Below are positions 16,027 to 19,626 of a stretch of DNA of 19,626 bases, piece after piece. This DNA comes from JAGYLJ01 sp964383545. GTDB lineage: Bacteria > Patescibacteriota > Minisyncoccia > Phycocordibacterales > UBA12079. The notes beneath the pieces are model-generated. The model saw only the letters and a list, made by a program, of their open reading frames with translations. It was not told the DNA's origin and searched no databases. Where the stretch lies: the NCBI GenBank assembly GCA_964383545.1, contig CAYLHD010000013.1, forward strand, positions 1 through 19,626, read 5' to 3'. Position numbers and translations under genes: made by a program. How positions within the stretch are numbered: position 1 is the first letter of the stretch; every line of letters starts with the position of its first letter.

Positions 16027-16695
16027 ATGCAAGTTAACAACTTTATACGTAAAGTGTGGAAAAATTTATTAGATCTAGCCTTTCCAAACAATTACAATAT
16101 AACTTATATAAACAAACTCTCAGTTGAAGATTTTTTATGTTTAACAAAACCAGCTATTAAACCGATTCTACCAAATACTCTTTCTATTTTAGATTACAAG
16201 AACAAATTAACCAAAAAAGCTATTTTATCATTAAAATTTGAAAATAACCGTCAAGTCACCAAACTTTTTTCACAAATAATTTACGATTATTTAATAGAAG
16301 AATTAGCCGATCTAAAACTAACAATTAATTTTGACAAACCGATTCTAATCTCAATTCCTCTTCATAGAACAAGGTTAAAAAAAAGGGGTTATAATCAAGT
16401 TGATTTAATCGCTCAAAAAATTGCAAAAATTGATCAAAATACCTTTTTAACATACAAACAAAACATTCTCAAAAAAATTAAAAATACACCTTCCCAAGCA
16501 TTAACAAAAAACAAACAAGAAAGATTGAATAACTTAAAAGATTGTTTTAAACTAATCAAACCAGAAGAAATCAAAAATCAAAATATTATTCTGCTTGACG
16601 ATATAATTACTACAGGAGCCACTCTAAAAGAAGCTGTTAAAACTTTAGAGCAAGGACAACCTAAACAAATAATTTGTGTTACCTTAGCACATTAA
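16027..16695 (+). CDS. comFC: ComF-family phosphoribosyltransferase-like protein
   Basis: ComFC/GntX proteins are needed for natural transformation in several bacteria and are thought to act on incoming single-stranded DNA in the cytoplasm. The 222-residue protein has the family segments IPLHRTRLKKRGYNQ (110-124), TPSQALTKNKQERLNNLKDCF (starting at 154) and a PRPP-binding loop IILLDDIITTGATL (187-200). The N-terminal CxxC zinc finger of many ComF proteins is absent. The ATG at 16027 is chosen because the frame upstream runs through the promoter and pilM. Divergence from the T4P operon supports a DNA-uptake role. Confidence 0.92.
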   Translation: MQVNNFIRKVWKNLLDLAFPNNYNITYINKLSVEDFLCLTKPAIKPILPNTLSILDYKNKLTKKAILSLKFENNRQVTKLFSQIIYDYLIEELADLKLTINFDKPILISIPLHRTRLKKRGYNQVDLIAQKIAKIDQNTFLTYKQNILKKIKNTPSQALTKNKQERLNNLKDCFKLIKPEEIKNQNIILLDDIITTGATLKEAVKTLEQGQPKQIICVTLAH

Positions 16696-16776
16696 AACCA
16701 GGCAAAAATTAAGTTCATCATCAATTTTATGGAAAAATAAGCAAGAATATGGTATTTTGTAGATATTATATATATA
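16696..16776. other. Intergenic region after comFC
   Basis: AT-rich sequence without a supported gene. No clear comFC terminator is visible. A TATTATATATATAG tract (about 16764-16776) lies right before the first tRNA-like fragment and may be a -10-like sequence. Confidence 0.3.
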
Positions 16777-16876
16777 GAGAGTTGCCAGAGTGCTCAATAA
16801 GTGCCCACAAGTGAAACAAGTGGTTGCACGAATTAGTCCGCCGTAGCTTTAGCGAAGGAGGAGACACAAGACTCCA
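16777..16876 (+). repeat. Divergent tRNA-Ser 5' fragment with hairpins
   Basis: 16777-16792 repeats 16 bases of the tRNA-Ser 5' end (GAGAGTTGCCAGAGTG), then diverges. The following sequence holds an interrupted hairpin (TCCGCC...GCTTTAGC...GGAGGA, about 16837-16862). It shares TTTAGCGAAG with the hairpin at 17378-17396. No T-arm sequence is present, so this is not a functional tRNA. Confidence 0.55.
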
Positions 16877-16877
16877 C

Positions 16878-16929
16878 ATTTTGAAAATAAAATATAAATA
16901 CATACGGAGAGTTGCCAGAGTGGTTGAAT
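16878..16929 (+). repeat. 52-bp repeat copy 1: tRNA-Ser promoter plus 5' 24 nt
   Basis: Identical over 52 bp to 16987-17038 and 17139-17190. The first 28 bp contain TATAAA 7 nt before the first tRNA base, a plausible -10 box. The last 24 bp are the tRNA-Ser 5' end (acceptor strand and part of the D arm). Confidence 0.95.
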
Positions 16930-16986
16930 CGATAATGTAGACACATTATCCCCAGCTAAGGAAACCTTAGCAGTCTTGCACTTTCT
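16930..16986 (+). other. 57-bp hairpin-rich spacer after repeat copy 1
   Basis: This contains two perfect 7-bp hairpins, 16931-16937/16944-16950 (6-nt loop) and 16955-16961/16965-16971 (AAA loop). Its last seven bases ACTTTCT can pair with the GGAGAGT that starts the tRNA piece (five Watson-Crick and two G-U pairs). Confidence 0.6.
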
Positions 16987-17038
16987 ATTTTGAAAATAAA
17001 ATATAAATACATACGGAGAGTTGCCAGAGTGGTTGAAT
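16987..17038 (+). repeat. 52-bp repeat copy 2, at the left edge of the gap
   Basis: Identical to copy 1. It begins 109 bp after copy 1 starts and ends exactly where the N-run begins. Confidence 0.95.
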
Positions 17039-17138
17039 NNNNNNNNNNNNNNNNNNNNNNNNNNNNNNNNNNNNNNNNNNNNNNNNNNNNNNNNNNNNNN
17101 NNNNNNNNNNNNNNNNNNNNNNNNNNNNNNNNNNNNNN
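17039..17138. other. Assembly gap (100 N)
   Basis: A run of exactly 100 N, the usual placeholder for a gap of unknown length. The same 52-bp sequence abuts it on both sides. Confidence 0.98.
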
Positions 17139-17190
17139 ATTTTGAAAATAAAATATAAATACATACGGAGAGTTGCCAGAGTGGTTGAAT
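17139..17190 (+). repeat. 52-bp repeat copy 3, leading into the intact tRNA
   Basis: Identical to copies 1 and 2. Here the tRNA 5' piece continues into a complete tRNA-Ser. The -10-like TATAAA is at 17154-17159, so transcription could begin at the first base of the tRNA. Confidence 0.95.
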
Positions 17191-17253
17191 GGGGCACCCT
17201 GCTAAGGTGTTAATCGGGAAACCGGTTCGAGGGTTCGAATCCCTCACTCTCCG
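17167..17253 (+). tRNA. tRNA-Ser(GCU)
   Basis: Acceptor stem GGAGAGT (17167-17173) pairs with ACTCTCC (17246-17252), with discriminator G at 17253 as in serine tRNAs. The anticodon loop CTGCTAA sits in a GCACC/GGTGT stem, anticodon GCT at 17201-17203 (reads AGC/AGU). The variable arm is long (CGG-GAAA-CCG type), as expected for class II tRNA, and the T arm is GAGGG-TTCGAAT-CCCTC. The full 3' CCA is not encoded (GCATT follows), so a CCA-adding enzyme is needed. Confidence 0.96.
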
Positions 17254-17260
17254 CATTGGT

Positions 17261-17292
17261 AATTTTAAATACCGTTTAAGGTATTTGAAATT
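17261..17292 (+). other. Hairpin just 3' of the tRNA
   Basis: A 13-bp stem 17261-17273/17280-17292 with one G-U pair and a 6-nt loop. It has no T-run after it, so it is more likely a processing or pausing structure than a terminator. Confidence 0.45.
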
Positions 17293-17307
17293 GACAACTT
17301 ACATTAG

Positions 17308-17437
17308 AGTGTGAGGGATTCAAAGGACGGAAAAAAATCTTTGATTTTCTGAGTCGGGGTCGCGAACACTTAGTAGATTTTTAGCGAAGCTAAAAAATAT
17401 ACTTAGTGATTTGTGACCGAATCCCTCACTCTCCGCA
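17308..17437 (+). repeat. Double-hairpin element A bounded by tRNA 3'-end copies
   Basis: The right boundary (17418-17437) repeats 20 bases of the tRNA-Ser 3' end (17236-17255). The left boundary (GTGAGGGATTC, about 17310-17320) is its inverted complement, an 11-bp perfect pair. Inside is a long imperfect hairpin with arms 17359-17385 and 17389-17417, a perfect 8-bp tip and a GAA loop. Confidence 0.65.
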
Positions 17438-17484
17438 ATAATAATAAAAGTAGTAACCCTTTGGGTTACTACTTTTATTATTAT
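17438..17484 (+). terminator. 22-bp-stem terminator after the tRNA region
   Basis: A perfect 22-bp stem (17438-17459/17463-17484) with a 3-nt TTT loop. The core is AGTAGTAACCC and the outer stem is A/T-rich, so T-rich sequence ends the transcript on either strand. It probably terminates transcripts that start at the tRNA-Ser promoter and read through element A. Confidence 0.75.
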
Positions 17485-17630
17485 CTTGTTCAGAAGAATT
17501 CGAACGGTGATAGAAAAAGGACTAAATGTCCTTTTTCGAGCCGCGACTAACAGTACTTTGGTTTTTAGAGTTTGAACTTGTGAAAACGAATAAAAACCTT
17601 AGTAACTGTGAGTCGAATCCCTTACAATAA
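17485..17630 (+). repeat. Double-hairpin element B, related to element A
   Basis: A first hairpin with arms 17514-17522/17528-17536 (perfect 9 bp, loop TAAAT) is followed by a long imperfect hairpin with arms 17544-17567 and 17591-17615. It ends in TCGAATCCCTTAC, which resembles the tRNA-Ser T arm. The layout (short hairpin, long hairpin, T-arm-like end) matches element A, though most bases differ. Confidence 0.5.
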
Positions 17631-17631
17631 C

Positions 17632-17680
17632 AAAAAATATACTTAGTGATTTGTGACTAAATCCTATTCTCTCCACAACA
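17632..17680 (+). repeat. Second copy of the element A right arm
   Basis: 17632-17657 is identical over 26 bp to 17392-17417. The next 23 bases (AAATCCTATTCTCTCCACAA type) are a degenerate copy of the tRNA-Ser 3' end. The matching left arm is missing. Confidence 0.7.
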
Positions 17681-17694
17681 TCATACTAATACGA

Positions 17695-17700
17695 TATACT
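17695..17700 (+). promoter_or_regulatory. -10 box of the nucleotidyltransferase gene
   Basis: TATACT followed by 8 nt and the ATG at 17709, again consistent with a leaderless mRNA. No clear -35 box is seen. Confidence 0.45.
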
Positions 17701-17708
17701 ATAAAACT

Positions 17709-18257
17709 ATGGACGAACAAGATATTCTTAATTTAATAAAAAAAGATAAATGGATGATGGATATCCTAAAAATTGCAGAAAAACTTAATTTTCCTGATTG
17801 GATAATAGGAGCTGGATTTGTAAGAAATAAAGTCTGGGATCATTTACATGGATTTTCAAATTTAAAAGTTGACACAAACGACATTGATTTAATTTATTTT
17901 GACACAAAAGGAAACAATAAAAAAGAAGATAAACAATTGTCACAAAAACTTAAAAAACAAACAGGAATCGATTGGGAGATTAAAAATCAAGTATATATGC
18001 ATAAAAAAAATAAAGTTCTACCTTATAAATCAACAATGGATGCTCTCTCAAAATGGCCTGAAACAGCAACAGCTCTTGGTGTTAGATTAGAAAATGGTAA
18101 TTTAAAAATTATTGCTCCTCATGGAATAAATGATTTAATAAATTTAATTATCAGACCTTGTCCAAAATTTTCTGGTGGAATAAAAGGTGTTGAAAAAAGG
18201 ATGGAGAAAAAACAATGGCTTAAAAAATGGCCTAAACTTAAATTTATTTTTGATTAA
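17709..18257 (+). CDS. Nucleotidyltransferase-like protein (PF06042 / DUF925 type)
   Basis: The 182-residue protein follows the PF06042 pattern throughout. It has WIIGAGFVRNKVWDHLHG (31-48), the paired acidic motif NDIDLIYFD (57-65), WEIKNQ and a PYKSTMDALSKWPETATALGVRL stretch. IIAPHGINDL (134-143) and a C-terminal WLKKWPKL complete the family. The family has a DNA polymerase beta-type nucleotidyltransferase fold, and its substrate is unknown. The acidic residues Asp58 and Asp60 are the likely metal ligands. It is a single-gene unit between the tRNA-fragment cluster and a bidirectional terminator. Family membership is confident, function is not. Confidence 0.88.
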   Translation: MDEQDILNLIKKDKWMMDILKIAEKLNFPDWIIGAGFVRNKVWDHLHGFSNLKVDTNDIDLIYFDTKGNNKKEDKQLSQKLKKQTGIDWEIKNQVYMHKKNKVLPYKSTMDALSKWPETATALGVRLENGNLKIIAPHGINDLINLIIRPCPKFSGGIKGVEKRMEKKQWLKKWPKLKFIFD

Positions 18258-18260
18258 CTT

Positions 18261-18301
18261 AAAAAAACAAAGGTGTTGAGCAAAACTCAACACCTTTCTT
18301 A
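18261..18301. terminator. Bidirectional terminator between convergent genes
   Basis: A perfect 12-bp stem (18269-18280/18286-18297) with loop CAAAA. The minus-strand exit has a TTTGTTTTTTT tract and the plus-strand exit a shorter TTTCTT. It separates the nucleotidyltransferase gene from the convergent zinc-ribbon gene. Confidence 0.88.
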
Positions 18302-18313
18302 TATAGTTCTAGA

Positions 18314-18571
18314 CTATTTTGAAAACCTTTCGGGATCCAAAAAAAGCACTGAGCAATTATCACAGACACAGTACAAAGTTTTAGTCTGTCCACCGGGACC
18401 AAAAACATCATCATTTTCTATTACTTTGTGATATGTTTTCGAACCACAAACACGACAACAAAAAAACTTAGCCTCATCCACTTCTTCTTTCGCCTTGAAA
18501 GAAGATTGTAATTCTAATACTTCCATTACTTTCTTATCAACAAGAACAAACCCTGAATTTTTCTTTCCCAT
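18314..18571 (-). CDS. Small zinc-ribbon protein of unknown function
   Basis: An 85-residue protein. The N-terminal third is unremarkable (GFVLVDKKVMEVLELQSSF). The rest is a zinc ribbon with two knuckles, CCRVCGS (Cys39/Cys42) and CVCDNC (Cys70/Cys73), plus extra cysteines at 38 and 68, and a C-terminal VLFLDPERFSK. Such ribbons bind nucleic acid or protein; nothing here shows which. Two ATGs are possible. I chose 18571 because AGGAGG (18584-18579) lies 7 nt before it, whereas the ATG at 18577 is only 1 nt away. It is the only gene in the window with a textbook Shine-Dalgarno sequence. Confidence 0.72.
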   Translation of the reverse strand: MGKKNSGFVLVDKKVMEVLELQSSFKAKEEVDEAKFFCCRVCGSKTYHKVIENDDVFGPGGQTKTLYCVCDNCSVLFLDPERFSK

Positions 18572-18594
18572 TTCCATCCCTCCTTTAAATTTGG

Positions 18595-18603
18595 GTTATA
18601 CCA
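18595..18603 (-). promoter_or_regulatory. Extended -10 promoter of the zinc-ribbon gene
   Basis: TGGTATAAC on the minus strand fits the TGn-TATAAT pattern with one mismatch. The transcript would carry a leader of about 17 nt that includes the AGGAGG ribosome site, unlike the leaderless genes elsewhere in the window. Confidence 0.5.
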
Positions 18604-18630
18604 AAAAATCAATCGTCAAAGAACAAAAAA

Positions 18631-19626
18631 TTACCTTTGATACTTTAAAATATTCCCCCTAGGTAAATGAATCAAATAAAGACTGTCAAAAGTTAACTTC
18701 ATAATTTCATATTCAAAAACACCTTCGAGAGTTTCCACTACTAAATACTTACCATCATTTTTTTTGGTACTAATATCACTAATAGGTAGACTATCATAAA
18801 AACCAAATTCATTTTTTTCCATTTCAATTCCTGAATAAGAATCTATCTTCGTACTGTCCTTAAATTCAATAACAGAATTACTATCATCAAGAAATGTCCA
18901 AATACCTTGAATTAATTGAGAATAAGTTTGTGAAACTTCCGTATCGTCAATTTCAATGGTGTCGATAATTTTATCAAAAGTATCAAACCATTCCTGAGCA
19001 GTAAAGAAGCCTTTATTATTTACTAAATCCTGATAAAACTGATCTTGCTTATCAAAATCCCAAATTTTTTCAGTCTGACAACTTTCTTCATTGGTAGTAA
19101 AGTACTCGGGAGAATTATCTATTATATTACTTCTGTCTTCTTTCAAAGTAATGATAACTCTTGAACCGTTATGGTAAAACAACAACTTTCTTTCAAAGGT
19201 CGTGTCACAGATATCAAACCGAGACAACACCATAAATTCTTGTCCATTCAAACTACCCAAACTCCTGACTTTTTTTGAAATAGGTAGAACCCAATCATAC
19301 TCATTACCATATTGGCTATTTTTCAAAGATTGAATATCTTTCAAAATCTCTTCTTTATTAAAACCAAGATAATCTAAATCATCAATTTTTGTGCTTTCTA
19401 CAGTTAAAGACAAATTACCAACTAAATCATCTATAGAAACATTATAGGGATATTTCAAAGAAAAGTCAGCTTGATCATTTTCATAAAATTGCCATAAGTC
19501 AGTTTCATCTTCGACTGCTTTAGCTTGACCACTATTATCAAATTCTAACTCAGCTAAATCTACCTCTGACTTAGGAAAATACCAACCAGCTACCCCTAAA
19601 CCAATAATTACTATTATTAAAAATAA
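18631..19626 (-). CDS. Membrane-anchored exported protein, lipocalin-like end (5' partial)
   Basis: The frame stays open to the right edge, so the start lies outside the window; 331 residues are visible. The first visible residues are a hydrophobic segment (LFLIIVIIGLGVAGWYF), followed by an acidic linker and a soluble remainder. That makes it a membrane-anchored or exported protein. The C-terminal ~90 residues, from IQGIWTFLDDSNSVIEF to HLPRGNILKYQR, have the pattern of a lipocalin-like small beta-barrel that binds or senses a ligand. The middle part (about 110-230) is not recognised. A TTG at 19458 could be taken as a start, but it would cut off the membrane anchor. Confidence 0.7.
   Translation of the reverse strand, partial: LFLIIVIIGLGVAGWYFPKSEVDLAELEFDNSGQAKAVEDETDLWQFYENDQADFSLKYPYNVSIDDLVGNLSLTVESTKIDDLDYLGFNKEEILKDIQSLKNSQYGNEYDWVLPISKKVRSLGSLNGQEFMVLSRFDICDTTFERKLLFYHNGSRVIITLKEDRSNIIDNSPEYFTTNEESCQTEKIWDFDKQDQFYQDLVNNKGFFTAQEWFDTFDKIIDTIEIDDTEVSQTYSQLIQGIWTFLDDSNSVIEFKDSTKIDSYSGIEMEKNEFGFYDSLPISDISTKKNDGKYLVVETLEGVFEYEIMKLTFDSLYLIHLPRGNILKYQR

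Noticed and set aside
16878..17190. CRISPR array
   Set aside because: The repeats are 52 bp, contain tRNA-Ser promoter and 5' sequence, occur three times at most with uneven spacing, and no cas gene is near.
16849..17256. Minus-strand open frames through the tRNA cluster (also 16985-17197)
   Set aside because: They are antisense translations of the tRNA-Ser gene and its repeats, run across the N gap, and give the well-known false protein type seen opposite serine tRNAs.
17359..17615. Integron attC sites
   Set aside because: The long bulged hairpins look similar in shape, but the conserved core triplets (GTTRRRY / RYYYAAC) are not met and no integron integrase is present.
17899..18090. 63-residue frame within the nucleotidyltransferase gene
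   Set aside because: Out-of-frame shadow of a supported gene with biased Lys/Ile/Asn composition.

Overview
The window is AT-rich, single-strand-biased bacterial DNA that most resembles a Candidate Phyla Radiation (Patescibacteria, Parcubacteria-like) genome. Evidence: a compact type IV pilus (T4P) locus with no secretin or PilQ gene, a NAD+-dependent DNA ligase with a half-lost zinc finger, very few Shine-Dalgarno sequences, and short genes packed in operons. The lineage call is inference from gene content and protein style, not from a marker gene.

Layout. (1) 132-3859, minus: ligA-gatC-gatA (DNA ligase and two subunits of the Glu/Asp-tRNA amidotransferase). (2) 3947-6944, minus: pilD followed by four minor-pilin-like prepilins (GspH/FimT-, PilW/GspJ-, PilV/GspI- and PilX-like), ended by a terminator at 3889-3927. 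(3) 7002-7188: a gene-free, strongly self-complementary element between the two pilus operons. (4) 7258-16001, minus: pilM-pilN-pilO-pilP-like-pilB-pilT-pilC and three prepilins, ended by a 16-bp-stem terminator at 7207-7242. The first of these prepilins has its own promoter and a structured leader. (5) 16027-16695, plus: comFC, divergent from pilM across a 25-bp gap. T4P plus ComFC suggests DNA uptake. (6) 16696-17708: a 1-kb gene-poor stretch with one intact tRNA-Ser(GCU), repeated 5' pieces of that tRNA upstream, repeated 3' pieces downstream, several large hairpins and a 100-N assembly gap. (7) 17709-18257, plus: a PF06042-type nucleotidyltransferase. (8) 18314-18571, minus: a small zinc-ribbon protein. 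(9) 18631-right edge, minus: a membrane-anchored exported protein with its N-terminus outside the window.

How it works together. PilM/N/O and the PilP-like protein would form the inner-membrane platform with PilC. PilB and PilT drive extension and retraction, PilD processes the prepilins, and seven prepilins build the fibre and its tip. Several transcription units (ligA, pilD, pilM, pilN, comFC, the nucleotidyltransferase) carry a TATAAT-like -10 box only 6-8 nt before the ATG, so leaderless mRNAs look common here.

The least explained parts are the tRNA-Ser fragment cluster (16777-17680) and the folded element at 7002-7188.
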